A stretch of 64,000 nt of DNA, taken from NCBI GenBank assembly GCA_002049455.2, contig KV918822.1, forward strand, positions 62,001-126,000, written 5' to 3'. A program made the translations under genes and the position numbers. Below the pieces are notes generated by a model. The model was not told where the DNA came from, made no database searches, and saw only the letters and a program-made list of their open reading frames with translations. This document shows, one piece after another, positions 40,397 through 51,774 of the stretch. Every line of letters starts with the position of its first letter. Within the stretch, counting starts at the first letter, position 1. Source of the stretch: Porphyra umbilicalis. Lineage: Eukaryota > Rhodophyta > Bangiophyceae > Bangiales > Bangiaceae.

Positions 40397-40888
40397 TGGG
40401 AAGCGTCTGGTGGGGCGACGGCGGTCGGCGAGCATCGGGTGCCGTGCCGACGCTGCCCAGCGCGGTGCAGCGCAGCGCACCAAAGACGAGGCCGGCCGCT
40501 TGGTGCTCGCGACCAAGACGGAGGCCGCAGATTTCGTCTGGATCTGTGCAACTACACTGTCCCCATCGGGCTGGGCCGTGGACAACTTAATCGAGAGGTC
40601 CTTTCTGAAAACGTGGGATCTATGCGGGGTCAACATCGTGCTACTTTTTGTTCGTTGCTTTCGAACGTGCACTGGTGGGTCCTTCCAGCACCCACCTCCA
40701 CCGATGCGTCTCGCGTCCATTGGCCAAACGGCATCCCCGCGGCTACGACGTTTCGGCGGGGCAGAGCTCGCGCGTCCCCATCATCCGCGCCCCCTGTTGA
40801 CTCCCCATAGACGCGCCCGACCTCTGCCGTACGGACCACCCACTTGTACATCTTCCCCCTCTTTTCCGCATCCCCGCCGTTGCAACCA
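40397..40888. promoter_or_regulatory. Divergent promoter region
   Basis: 492 bases between the start codons of DHQ synthase (minus) and the beta-lactamase-fold protein (plus), both likely plastid proteins. The middle (40550-40680) is lower in GC than its surroundings. Shared regulation is possible but inferred from arrangement only. Confidence 0.4.
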
Positions 40889-41942
40889 ATGGCCGCCTTT
40901 GTCGCTGCCGCCGTGCCGGCGTCGCGGCGCCTCGTGCCCACCACTACCCGCCGTCTCCCCTCCGCCGCACCCGCCCTTCGGCCCGACGTCCCCCCCCTGC
41001 GGCAACGCCGCCGCGCCGCGGCTGTCCCCCTCTCCACCCGCGGCGGCGCCACGACCATGGCGGCGGCACCGCCGTCGGGCGCGTCGGCCACGGCCGCCCC
41101 CGCGGCGGGGGTGGCCCCCCCGGGGGGACCCCCCCCTCACCTACACCTCCCTCGACGGCAACTCCTTTGTGCTGTCGGCGGGCCCCGTCGACGCGCCGAC
41201 GACGCGCCTCTTTATCGACCCGTGGTTGGTGGGGGAGCTCAAATTCTTGCCGGCCATCTCCAACTTTTTCACGGCGACCAAGGCGGCGATTGACAAGAAC
41301 ACGGACGTGGCGTCGTACGGGCGCATGGACGGGGTGGTGTTGACCCAGTCCCTCCCCGACCACCTCCACGAGCCGACGCTCACGCGGCTCGACAAGGGCA
41401 CCCCCGTGCTCGCGCCGCCGTCGGCCGAGGGCGCGCTCGCCGACCTCGGCTTTACCGACGTGACGATTGTGCGGCCGGGGGAGGGCGTCACCTTTTGCGG
41501 CGTGGCCGTCGAGGCAACGACCGGCAGCCTGGTCGGCCCGCCGTGGCAGGACCCAGAGAATGGCTACATTTTTGACTTTGGCGGCGGCGACGCGTCGTCG
41601 CGCCTCTACTATGAGCCGCACGGCAACCACGCGGACGACGTGATGGCGCGCGTCAAGGCGGTCGGGGTGGCCACGATGGTCACCCCCGTCAAGACGGTGG
41701 CCTTGAAGGGCATTGGCTACAAGCTCGTCAATGGGGACGACGCGCAGCCGGCGGCCGTGTCGATGGGCGTGTCGACGGTGGTGGTGCTTGAGAACACCAA
41801 CACCAAGGGGATGGGCATCCTCAACAAGGCCATTGGCGTGTCGGGGTCAGTGGACGAGTTCAAAGCGTCGCTCGGCAAGGACGTGCGGGTGGTGGTGCCC
41901 AAGGTCGCCACCCCCGAGGTGCTGTGCGAGGGCGACCAGTGA
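40889..41942 (+). CDS. Plastid-type metallo-beta-lactamase-fold protein, with a frame change
   Basis: The N-terminus starts at the ATG at 40889 (MAAFVAAAVPASRR), an Arg/Ala/Pro-rich transit-peptide-like stretch of about 80 residues. The conserved body is in another frame, from about 41125 (LTYTSLDGNSFVLSAG) to the stop at 41942. The switch lies in alternating C and G runs at 41115-41138, so a homopolymer error is likely. The body resembles the beta-lactamase-fold hydrolases found in cyanobacteria and plant plastids. The usual HxHxDH metal motif appears as QSLPDHLH, keeping only Asp-His, as in the plant relatives I recall. Substrate is unknown. Identification is by overall pattern, moderately sure. 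Confidence 0.7.
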
Positions 41943-42250
41943 GCGGTGCCGGCAAGGTGGTTTGGACAGAGCCCGGGCGCAGCCGTGCTGCCATGTGCCA
42001 CTGGGATGGGTGGCGGCTTTGATGTAAATATTCGGGTGCGCTATTGTGTTGTGTTGTGCCGTCCAGGATGGGTACTCACCAGTCCACGAGCAGCGGTGTG
42101 GTTGCAACAGCAACGGAGCGTTTCGCGCAGTCGGCCGGGCGCCCTAGGCCCCCTACTACTGCAAGCGGCACACAGTGGCTGGCGAGCCCAGTTAACAATA
42201 TCATCGCTACCCAAAGAGAAAAAAAAAAAAAGACAACAACACCCACGCGC
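41943..42250. terminator. Convergent 3' region
   Basis: About 310 bases between two convergent genes, with a drop in GC and an A run at 42220-42231. It presumably holds polyadenylation signals for both genes; none could be assigned exactly. Confidence 0.35.
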
Positions 42251-44891
42251 CTACGCCTCAAGTTGTGGCTGGGACGCCGGCATCGCCGCCTCCCCGTCCG
42301 AGTCGGACAGATCGTCAAATAGCCGTGTGTATCGCTGGCACCGCTGCACTTGCTCGTCGGACACGGACAAGAGGCCGTGCCCCCGCATCGGGTCCGCCCA
42401 CCCCACGTCAAAGAAGCGGGCCACGTCGTACCGCTGCCGCGCGAGTGTCCGTATCGTCGACGCGGGCACGTCTGCAAAGAGGAAGGCAAACAGCCCCTTG
42501 ACGGCAAAGAGGCTGTGCTCAATGACAAAGAAGGAGAGCAGCTCCCGCCACAGGTCCAGCTCCCCAAACAGCGGCGTCAGGCTGCCCGACGTAAAGACGA
42601 TGAGCGCCCCGTTGGTGGCCACCGACAGCAGGTTGATAAACTCGAGGATGGAGAGCCACGCGCCAATATCCCCAGACTGGTCGCTGTCGACGCGCTGGTG
42701 CAGGCGGAGGACCTTGTAGGAGTCAGAGCGCACTTCGATCAAGTTGTTGGCCAGCGAAACGAGGCACACGAGCGGGAAGGCGGTGCCAAAGAGCGCAATG
42801 TACCCAAACTGAATGCACATCTCGGCGTAGTCCTCAATCGTCGTCTGGTAGGGCGGCAGGAGGCTCTCCTTGACGTAGCGGGAAAAGCGAGACGTTGGGG
42901 CGGCGCTGCCCTCCTCCACATCGCCCGCCGCTGACGCCGCCGCCGCCTGCCGCCGGGACCGGTACGACCGCCACCGCGCCAGCTGGCGTTGGATAAAAGT
43001 CATCAGCCATGGGACGCCAATTTCCATCACCTGCTGCACGGTTGTCTTGGTGATGATCATCGACAGCAGCTGGGCTTCGAGCTCAATGGTGCAGTCGGGC
43101 GCGCCCGTCGCGTTGGAATGGATACACTTTTCGCCGGGAAAGTACGGGCGGACGAAGGCGACGTAGAAGAGCGACACGTAGTTGCTGACGAACATAAAGG
43201 AGAAGCGCTTCAGCACCAGCGCGTCCTCGTACGCCTGGTTGGTGCGGTGGTTCTCCATCTGCGTCAGCCACAGGGAGATGGCCCGCCACACTGGGTCGAG
43301 GATGGTAATCATCAGGCCTTGGAGGACGCCCGGCAGGTACTTCTCGGCGGCCGAGTTGCCAAACCGCCCAATGCCTTTGGTGACTTCGTGCTTGTAGATG
43401 AGAAGCAAAAAACTGGCGGTGGCGACCAGCGACGTGAAGAAGATGGTCGTGGAGACCGACAAGAGCACCGCCCGGCGGAAGCGGTTGGTCCGCACCCACG
43501 GCTGGTAGGGGAGGTCGTCTGCCTCCATCGCCTCCTCGTGCTCTGCCTCTTCGTCGCCCGTTGGGGTGGCGGAGGCAAACGCCGACGACGGGTCGCCATC
43601 GGCCCGAGCGCTCCCAGACGACCCCGTGCGCGACGCCGCCCCCGGCAATGCCGCCCGCCGGCGGATGGAGCCCGTCCGCGACGGCGTGCCGGCGGCCTTG
43701 TCCTCCATTTGCTGCTCGGCAACGTCGTCGAGCGGCACAAAGCCGCCCTTGCAGTAAAACCCCGGCCGGATGTCGCCCACAAACTGCGGCCGCACGTCGT
43801 CGGCCGAGTCGTCGGCAAAGTCCGACAGCCCCCACTCCAGCTGCACCCCCGCGTTGCGCCGCTTCCACCGCTCGAGAAAGACCGTCGTCCAGAGGACGAG
43901 GATGAGGGCAAAGGCAAAGCGCAGAGCCGCAATGAACACCGCGCTGCTCGTGAGGCAGTACGCCACGTACGTCGGCAGGCTGATCACGCCAATGTACAGC
44001 AGCATCCGCGTGTAAAAGGAGAGGAAGCAAAAATACATGCACACCCGCGCGCCCACGTAATCCCGCAGCTGCGACAGTGGGGGCGTCCACCAAATGTCCC
44101 AGAGGCGCGCCCAAACCATGTCCCGCACGAGCTGGTCCCGTGGCCCCCGGTCGTGGAGCGCAAACGCTTGGGAGATGTTGCCCTGAAAGACCTCGGCCTC
44201 CACGTTGATGTCGCAGCCCCACACCGCCTTGGACGACAGCACGCCGAGGATGATGAGGATGCGGTCCGAGGGTGGGAAGTAACACCTCGGCCGCAGCGCA
44301 TTGACAAACGCCTCGTCCCGCTGCGACTCATAGTCGAGGAAGCCGCCCCCAAAGTCGTCTTGCAACCGCAACTTGAGGCCGAGGTACGACGCCTTGCGCT
44401 TGAGCGCCGCCTCGGAGAGCCCAAAGCGCACAAAGACGCGGCCTTCGCTCGGCACGGCCAGCTGCGAAAAGACAAAGCCGGCCGACTTGAGGCGCGCCAG
44501 GATGCGCACCCGGTTGGCCACTGCCCGCTCCGCCTTGGTGGACTCCTTGGACGAGCGGCTGCTGCCGCTATCACTCTCGCACGGTCCGCACACGGCGTTT
44601 CCACCCTCGGCCGCCGCGGCGGCGGCCGCGGCCGGCGCCTCGAGCAGCGTCTCCTCGAGCGGAAAGCTAAACACATAGTCCCAGCCCCACGGGGGCTTGA
44701 CGCCAAAGACTTTGGCCGACGACGGCACCTCCCCGTCCGACCCGCCGTCGGGCAGCCCGTCGGCAGCCATGTCGGGAACGAGGGAGAAGTCAGAGTCGCC
44801 GCCCTTCTCCCCGACGCTGGCGGGCGACCATGCGTCGACCGCCGGGCTCACTGCCGACACGTGTTGCGCCCAGCTGACGCGTTGGCAACCT

Positions 44892-44923
<32 letters not shown>

Positions 44924-44947
44924 CCCACCGCCACCCGACGCGCCCAT
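42251..44947 (-). CDS. Anoctamin (TMEM16) family membrane protein
   Basis: 898 residues from the ATG at 44947 (MGASGGGGGG). The frame is open about 40 codons further upstream without an ATG, so the true start may be in an unseen exon. A Gly run and acidic disordered region are followed by a cytosolic N-domain. Multiple membrane helices begin at about residue 300 (VCMYFCFLSFYTRMLLYIGVI). The anoctamin body includes a WLTQMENHRT segment, an RFSFMFVSNYVSLFYVAF helix, the IEDYAEMCIQFGYIALF helix and ANNLIEVRSDSYKV. The acidic residues of that IEDY..EM and NxIEVR region fit the calcium-site helices of the family. Anoctamins are calcium-activated chloride channels or lipid scramblases. The pattern is closest to the intracellular ANO10/Ist2-like group, by eye only. 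Confidence 0.92.
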
Positions 44948-45025
44948 CGGCTCGGGCAATGCAAGCGACGCGCCCGCCGCCGCCGCTGTGCCCGTGCCCC
45001 CCGACGGGCGGCCCGGAAACGACAC

Positions 45026-45985
45026 GTCGAGCGCGTCGACGTAGCGGCTCGTGCCGTCCGAGTCGCTCGACGATGATCGTTCCCGCGCGAGGGGGGGGGA
45101 CCCGCCCCCGCCGGCCTGGCCATGCCGCCTGCCTTACCGCCCCAGCCCCACGGGCGGTGGCCACATGGAGCAGCTCGCCACGCGGCGCGGGGGCGGAAAG
45201 AGACGGGGAACGCCGGGGGGTCTGGGGGGGGGAGGGGGCGCCTCGAGGCCCGTCGGCCACACCGCGCACGATGGACGAACAGGGGGGGGAGGGGGGGCAA
45301 CCCTCGAGAGGCACGCGGGGGAAGAGCCGACGGTGACGGGCACGCCGACGCCCACGGCGGTGCACGTAGGGGGGGCGAGGGACACCCCCAGGGCCCGCGT
45401 CGCCGCACCGACGGCGCGCCACGCCACCGCCCGTCTCACCACGCACGCGCACGGCCGCTGCGCCGTCTGCTATGGGAAACGTGCTCCACGTGGGCGCTGG
45501 CCGCCATGATGGCCGCCGGTGCCGCCTACACCGCTGCGGCACCAAATAATGTGGGGGGGCGCCGCACGGACGCGCAACGCGTCAGCCGTTGCAGCGCGTG
45601 CGCCCGCCCCGCGCGACCGTCCCCTCCGTCGCGCACCAGCACTGCTCTACTGTACACCCGCTCGCCCCTACCCACTCGGGGCCGATGAGGCGGGGCGGTT
45701 CATCCCCGACTCCCGCGTCGCGGCCGCGCATGCCGCGGCCGCAACGGGCGGCGGCACACAGCGGCGCGGGGCGGGAAGCGCAGCCGTGGCGGCGGGTCTG
45801 GGGAGCAGCGCACCAACGGGGAACGACCGAGCGGGGCGGGACCACGACCCCAACTGCCAAAGCGTTCGCGAACAGATGAACGCAACGGTTCTGCGCAGCA
45901 GACACCCTTGCGATTGTATTTGCTCACGCGTCTTCCAAGTATACGTCAGTTCAGCTGTGACGCGTCCCAAACAGAATGAATGGAT
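45026..45985. other. Intergenic region upstream of the anoctamin
   Basis: About 1 kb of very high GC, including poly-G runs at 45092, 45220 and 45285. Minus-strand frames adjoining 45025 contain a Ser/Asp-rich stretch that may belong to the anoctamin N-terminus. Nothing else is recognised. Confidence 0.4.
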
Positions 45986-46151
45986 CTGAAAAAGCTCACA
46001 GCAAGAGAGCATGCTGTGACCGTGCTGTGAAACATCTTGCGATCAGTGAGGCTCCGGACGGGCTCAGTGGGAGGCCAGGCGAACAACACCAATGTCAAAT
46101 TCTTGGTTATGAGCTGTATTGAACTGCTGTGACTTGCTGTGAGCTTTTCTC
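45986..46151. mobile_element. Candidate hairpin MITE, family 3
   Basis: GAAAAAGCTCACAGCAAG at the left end (from about 45988) and its inverse complement CTTGCTGTGAGCTTTTC at the right (to about 46149) form terminal inverted repeats. Shorter GCTGTGA/TCACAGC words recur inside. The flanks GGATCT and GGATCC could be a five-base GGATC target duplication. There is no coding capacity. The surrounding 200 bases are AT-richer than the neighbourhood. Only one copy was seen in the window. Confidence 0.55.
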
Positions 46152-46824
46152 GGATCCGATGATTATTTGTGGATGCGCCTTCTTCTAATTACAGTGATGC
46201 TGTGCACCCAAGAAAACCAGTGACGATGAGTGCTGCCCAGCACTGGGGGTTGCGGATAGATGGGCGTCCTCGCATCGATGCGGCGTTCGTGACGTCATTG
46301 CAAGCCATAGGTTAACATTCAAGACGCTTTGCACGTGACGCGTCCTTTGTATCGATGACGGGTGACGGTACGCATCTTGCAAGGAGCAGCCACACGACTG
46401 GGGCCCTTGCTGCCAGGCGACCGACCCGCCGTCTTCGACTGCGGCGGGCCGCCCCCGCTGCGTCTCTTGCCTGGGACGTGGTGGGTTCGTTCATTTTTTG
46501 CGTGTACTGAAAGACCGCCGCTCCTGGAATGGGCACCTTGTCGCCATGTCACTGCCAAAACACTTGAAGGACAACATTTACAATGAACACAAACGGGCCA
46601 CCCGAAAAAAAAAGCCAAGAATGACAGTCATAGACACAATGCATGCTCTCCCAATCAACAACAGTACACCTACACACGATACAGTCCCCCAATCATCTGT
46701 CAAACCCAGCGGCGGAGCAACAGACACATGGTCGTGGACCTCGTCCTTCATACCGCCACCGTCGCTGCCCCCCACGGCGCCGACGTCGCCCCCCCCAGCA
46801 CCAACCACGCGTGCCATCCACCGC
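46152..46824. other. Intergenic region
   Basis: About 0.7 kb of mixed composition downstream of the alanine-rich gene, with an A run at 46605-46613. No motif was seen. Confidence 0.4.
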
Positions 46825-47799
46825 TCACGCCGCGTGCCGCGCCGCCGCGCGCGCCATGATGGACATGCCGAGCACCCGCGCGACAGCGCGGAGTACCTTT
46901 CCCGCCGCCCGCCGCCGCCGGCCGCGCGCCGACAAGTTTGACGCGCCGGCCGCCGGCTTGGCGTCGCGCCCATCTTCCCCCCCCTCCCCGGCCGCCGACG
47001 GCAGCGGCGACGCCGACGGCGGCGGGTCGGGCATGCCGTCGCCCCGAGCCGGCAATGGCGGCGGCGCGGCCGCCGCTGGCCGCGCGGCAAGGCGCCGGGT
47101 CCGCCGTCCCGCCCCGCCGGGCACGACCGACACGACGGGGGCCGCGGGGGGGGCAGCCACCCGTGGCTGCCGGGTGGCCACGTCGGCGGCCAGGGCGGCG
47201 AGCGCCGGCGTCGACACGGGTGGCTTGGCGCCGTCGACCTCGGTCGAGGTGGGCGTGACGACGGGGGCGGCCACCGCGACGTTGGCGGCAATAACCGCCA
47301 CCACGTCGATGTCGAGAATGGCCACGGCGCGGTCCATCCCCGTTGCTGCCGTCGCGGCGGCGGCGCGGATGGCAGCCGCCACGGCCGCCACGTCCTCCTC
47401 CATGCCGCACGCGCCAATGAGGGCGTCTTCCTCGGCCACGAGGGCGGCGGCGACGGCCGCCTCGGCGGCCGTGATATCATCGGCCGCGTGCGCGGCGGCG
47501 GCGGCCATGGCGGCCGCCTTGACGTCCGCGACCGCAGCGGTGGCCTTGTCGCCAAACGTCGACGTGGCGGCCTTGAGTGTGTCCTTGACGACGTCGGCAA
47601 TGGTAGCGGTGATGGCCACGTCGATGGCGGTGGCAGCAGCGTCGGCGGGGGCCACGTCGGCGACCGTGGCGGCAATGGTCGCAGCAACGGTCGCGCGCGC
47701 CGCCGAGACCATGTCGAGGGCGGAGCGGGCGGCGGCCGCAACGGCCGAGGCGGCCGCGTCCATGGCAGCGGCGGCGGCGGCGGCGGCGAAAGTGGCCAT
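46825..47799 (-). CDS. Alanine-rich hypothetical protein
   Basis: 324 residues from the ATG at 47799 (MATFAAAAAAAAMDAAA). The first ~190 residues are mostly Ala, Val, Ile, Thr and Asp with periodic acidic residues, consistent with amphipathic helices. A Pro/Gly-rich linker and a basic C-terminus (GRRRRAAGKVLRAVARVLG) follow. No family is recognised. The upstream region on the coding strand is a long pyrimidine tract (47825-47960), like the CT leaders of other genes here, which supports expression. Composition alone could arise from low-complexity GC-rich DNA, so coding status is moderate. Confidence 0.5.
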   Translation of the reverse strand: MATFAAAAAAAAMDAAASAVAAAARSALDMVSAARATVAATIAATVADVAPADAAATAIDVAITATIADVVKDTLKAATSTFGDKATAAVADVKAAAMAAAAAHAADDITAAEAAVAAALVAEEDALIGACGMEEDVAAVAAAIRAAAATAATGMDRAVAILDIDVVAVIAANVAVAAPVVTPTSTEVDGAKPPVSTPALAALAADVATRQPRVAAPPAAPVVSVVPGGAGRRTRRLAARPAAAAPPPLPARGDGMPDPPPSASPLPSAAGEGGEDGRDAKPAAGASNLSARGRRRRAAGKVLRAVARVLGMSIMARAAARHAA

Positions 47800-47819
47800 G
47801 GCGATCCGCGGATAAGGGG

Positions 47820-47975
47820 GGTAACGGAGAGGGAAGGGACAGAGAGGAAGGGGGAAAGAGAGAGGGGAAAGGCGGAAGAAGGGAAGGAGAAGAGGGGAAT
47901 GTGAATGGGGGAAAGGAGAAGAGGGAAAGGAGTAGAAGGGGAAGGTGAAGGGGGAAAGGAGGGGTTAGGGTACGG
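47820..47975. repeat. Purine-rich tract (GGGAAGG repeats)
   Basis: About 155 bases almost entirely A and G on the plus strand, with imperfect GGGGAAGG/GGAGAAG units. It lies directly upstream of the minus-strand alanine-rich gene, where it reads as a polypyrimidine leader. Confidence 0.85.
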
Positions 47976-49932
47976 AGAGAGAGGAGACGGGCGTGTGGAG
48001 CGGCGTGCGCGCGTCGACGGGGGCGGTCGTGAAGAGGCGGCGGCAAAGCGCGAGCGTCTCCGAGAAGCCGGTGGGTGAGCGCACGTGAGGTACGAAGAAG
48101 ACGAACACGACGATCATGTCGACGATGATGACAGTGTCGGCGGTGGTCGTCGTGGTGGTGGTTGTCGTGGTGGACAGGCGCGGATGACTGCGGTAATCCA
48201 CAGTGGCGGGGCTCTTAAACCGACCGCAGCCGTCGGGCAGTGCGTCGACGCTGCGGACGAGGCGCCCCTCCACACGCCCTCCGCAGCGGCACACGGCGCG
48301 GCGGCAGCAGCGGGGACCCACACGCCAGGGGCAACCCCGCGGACAGCGCCCGCAAAGGCGTCCCCCGCACGCATGGCCCCCCGCGCCCCCCCCGTTTGCG
48401 GCGGCGGGGACGGGCGCACCCCACGGGAGATCATCCCCCAACGCCGGTGGACGCCCGCCCCACGGCGCCCGCGCGGGCCTATCGGGGAACCGCCCCCCCG
48501 CCGCCACGCCGCGCGCCGCCGTGGGGGCCCCGCCCCCGCGCCCCCCCCTCCACCCACAAGCGTCACCCACAAGCGGCACGCCCGCCGCCGCCACTTACCC
48601 CCCCGTCCGCCGCCACCGGGGCCCCGTCGGGCCTCCCCAGGGCACCATGCCGACGACCGTGGCGGTGGTGGCCGAGGCGGCCGGCCGCGCGGGGTCCACG
48701 CGCCGGCGTAACCGTCGCGGCACGGCGGCCCGGTCCGGGCGGGCCCCGCGGAGGCAGCGTGGGCGAGGGACGCCGCGGGACGAGCCACGGCCGGCCGCCC
48801 CGGGGCGGCGTCCGTAGCCCGCGCGTGGGGGGCCACTGCCACGGCGTGGCGGGCGTGGGGGCGTCTCGGAAGCGGCCCGTTCAATCGGGGCGCGGCAGGG
48901 GCGCCGGGCGGGCGCGCCCGCAGGCCACGCGGGCGGCGGCGCGCGGGAAGCGCCGGCGCCGGTAGCGCGCCCGTGCCGCCCTGCGGCGGCGGGGCGCACG
49001 CGCGCGCGCGCCGGCGCGGGCGGTCGGCGCGAGCGCGCAGACGGGTGTATTGGCCAAGCGGCACCCACACAGCAATTCCGTCGCCGTGGCCCTCGGCACT
49101 CGAGAGCGTGTAGGGGCTGACCTCTGCACCTCCATGGTGCCGCCATGGCTCCTTCGCTGTGCACAGAGGGCGGCATCGTCGGTGGCGCAAAGAATCCAAT
49201 TGCTCGCCAGGCGCTTGAAATTGTCGGTGGAAAGGACTGGCGGCGGCCTCGACGGGAAGAAGCGCCGGCCGGTTGAAGGGGAAGCGTTGGGTGGTCCACA
49301 ACGCCCGGAAATCCCGCACGTCTGGGCGCCCCCGGGCTTGTCGCGTTGGAGGGCCACAATGCAGTAGTTGAGCCCCACTGCAGCAATGCCTTGAGTGAGC
49401 CCCTGCCTCGGATCGCTCGCACGTGTGGGCCATAGCACACACGTTGCGCTACAGGGACGTTGGCGCTCGAGCCACCGTCCCGCCCAATCATTGGTATGAT
49501 AGAGCATCAGAGTGCCGTCAACGCCACACTCGATGGTGCCCGCAAGCCACCAGCGGGGAGCCAAAAAGGTGATCTACCGTCCCGTCTCGGCTCGCACGCG
49601 GCCGCGAGTCTGTGCACCGCTGCCGGGGGGAGCGCCCCCACGCCCCCCACCCGCGTGGCAACGACAGCGGGTGGTGGGGACGAGGACGGGTGACACAAGA
49701 GACGGTGGGTGGAGAAAAAGGCGGCAGGCGCATACAAACGTTTAACCTTTTGCCTCCCTGCCGCCAATGGGCGCGGCGGCGACGCCACCCCCCCGACCCG
49801 CGGCGCCTCCCCACCCCACCACCCCACGTGGCGCCGCCACCAATCGCTGCGCCCCGGCGCTGCAGTCGGTCACCGAGCCCGCCACCCACACCTCAACGGC
49901 CACCCGTCCCCCCACCTCCACCCCCCCCAAAC
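47976..49932. other. Intergenic region, nothing recognised
   Basis: About 2 kb. 48230-49030 is extreme GC with overlapping open frames on both strands and no motif. 49040-49560 is lower in GC. No RNA gene or repeat was seen. Confidence 0.45.
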
Positions 49933-51348
49933 TCACAGCACCCCCGGCAACACGTTGGGCACCGCCGCTGTGACAAAAGCGCGCCCCCCCCCCCCGTCAC
50001 GCCCGCCACCCGCAGCACCCCATTGCGAAAGCGGCGCCCGACGGGCCCCCCCAGCGTCTCGAGCCACCCCACCGCCCGCGACGCGCGCATGATGGCCGCC
50101 GTCGGCGGCTTGCGCAGCCGCTCGTACGCGGCGAGCGCCGCGCGCACGTCTGGGTGCACCCCCCCCACGCCCGCGAGCGCCGCCGCCAGCGCCGCCCCGT
50201 CTTGGATGGCCTGGTTGGCGCCCGCCCCGAGGAACGGCGGCAGCGCGTGCGCCGCGTCGCCGACGAGGACGACGGAGCCGGCGGACCACGCCGGCAGCAC
50301 CGGGTGGTAGTAGGTCGCCGTGTCGATGAAGCGGTTGCAGTCGTCGAGGAGCTCCAGGGCGGTGGCGGGCATGCCCGAAGACGTCATGCGCTCCCGCAAC
50401 GCCGCCCGCACGCCCTCGCCAGTGGTGGTGGTGTAGGCCGCATTCTCGCCCGCGGACGCGGCGGCGGCAAAGGAGAGGACGAGAAGCCGCTCGCCGCCGC
50501 CGGCGCCATACTGCAACGCGTAGCCGCCGTCGCCAAACCATTGGCGGAGGGTGCCGCCGCCGCCCGAGGCGGCCGCCGCGGGGGAGCCGGGGGGGGCGGG
50601 GGGGGCCACCCCAAACTGGCACCGGATGCCCGAGTAGACGGCGCTGCGGTCGGGGGAGCCGCCGCCGCCGCCACCGCCGCCGCCGGGGGGGTGGGGGGGG
50701 AGGCGCCCCCCCGCCGCCAGGCGCGCCCATAACCACCCGCCGCACCGCCGAGTTGACGCCGTCCGCCCCCACGACCAAGTCAAACTCGTCCCCCCCCCCC
50801 CCCCCCCCCCCCCTCAAGGCACAGGCGGTAGGGCCCCCCCTCCCCCACCCCCCCCCCCCCACCGCCTCCACGCCCACCACCTTGACGCCCCGCCGCACGA
50901 CCACCCGCTCATCCGCCCGCACCGCCTCGTCCAACAGCGCCTGCAGCGTGTCCCGCATGATGGTGACGGCATGGACCCCCCCCCCCCCCCCTCCCCGTCA
51001 AGCAGCGTCGCCGCCGCCGCCGGCATGGCGCGCACCGCCGCCGCCACGTCGACGTCGAGGAGCACCCCCCCCCCCCGCCGAGCCGTCGGCGACGCGCGCA
51101 ACGACGCGCGCGAGCGGCGCCCCCGACGCCCGCACGTCGACGCCGAGGGCGGAGAGCACCGCCGAGCCGCCCGTCACGTTGAGGGCGCCGCCAGTGGCCG
51201 TGTCGAGGTCCGCCCGCCCGTCAAGGAGGGTGATGGAGCGCGCGTCAACGCCGGGCGTGCGAAGGAGGGCGAGCGCCGTCGCCAAGCCGCCAATGCCGGC
51301 GCCGACAATGGCGATGCGGGCGGGCTTGGCGGCGGACGCCGCGGCCAT
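49933..51348 (-). CDS. FAD-dependent monooxygenase, coding split over several frames
   Basis: The ATG at 51348 begins MAAASAAKPARIAIVGAG, with the Rossmann GxGxxG motif (VGAGIGGLATAL). The protein continues in other frames. The DG motif DEFDLVVGADGVNSAVR lies near 50790-50740, and the GD motif VVLVGDAAHALPPFLGAGANQAIQDGAAL near 50280-50195. Frame changes fall at poly-C runs near 51066-51077, 50980-50993, 50690-50712 and probably 49982-49996. After the last, a natural end VPNVLPGVL reaches the stop at 49933. All three motifs of the class A flavoprotein hydroxylase family (zeaxanthin epoxidase, salicylate hydroxylase, UbiH types) are in order, so this is one gene. Substrate is unknown. Whether the gene is intact depends on the run lengths. 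Confidence 0.75.
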
Positions 51349-51774
51349 GGTCGTTGGGGGGGTGTGGGGAGCAGGGGAGTGGCGCCCGGGAGGGGGGGAC
51401 TCACGGTGAGACGCCTCGCGGGGGGATGGGGCGCCACGGGCGTGGCGCCCCGCCCGCACGTGGCGGCGGCGGGCGTCCACGCGCAACGGCCGAGGGCGGC
51501 GCCGGTCGCCGGCGCCGCCCACGCCAGTGGACGGCCGACCATGGTAGTGGGGAAGGAGGGCGGCGCGAGAGGAAGAGGGTGGCGGGGGAGCCGCCAGCGC
51601 CGCCCGACAGGCGGCCGTGATCGCCAGCGGCCGCGGCACGACGCGCTGGTCGAAAGCACAGCGGGTGGCGGGCGGGCACGCGGGTGGCGGGCGGGCACGC
51701 GGGCGGCTTCCACGCCAGGATCCCAATGCGCTTGTGCGGGCCGCGCGGATGACCTCCCCGCAAGCGCAATACGG
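51349..51774. other. Short intergenic region
   Basis: About 430 bases between the monooxygenase start and the RAD1 3' end, both on the minus strand. Includes a duplicated GGGTGGCGGGCGGGCACGCG word at 51660-51710. No gene was seen. Confidence 0.4.
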
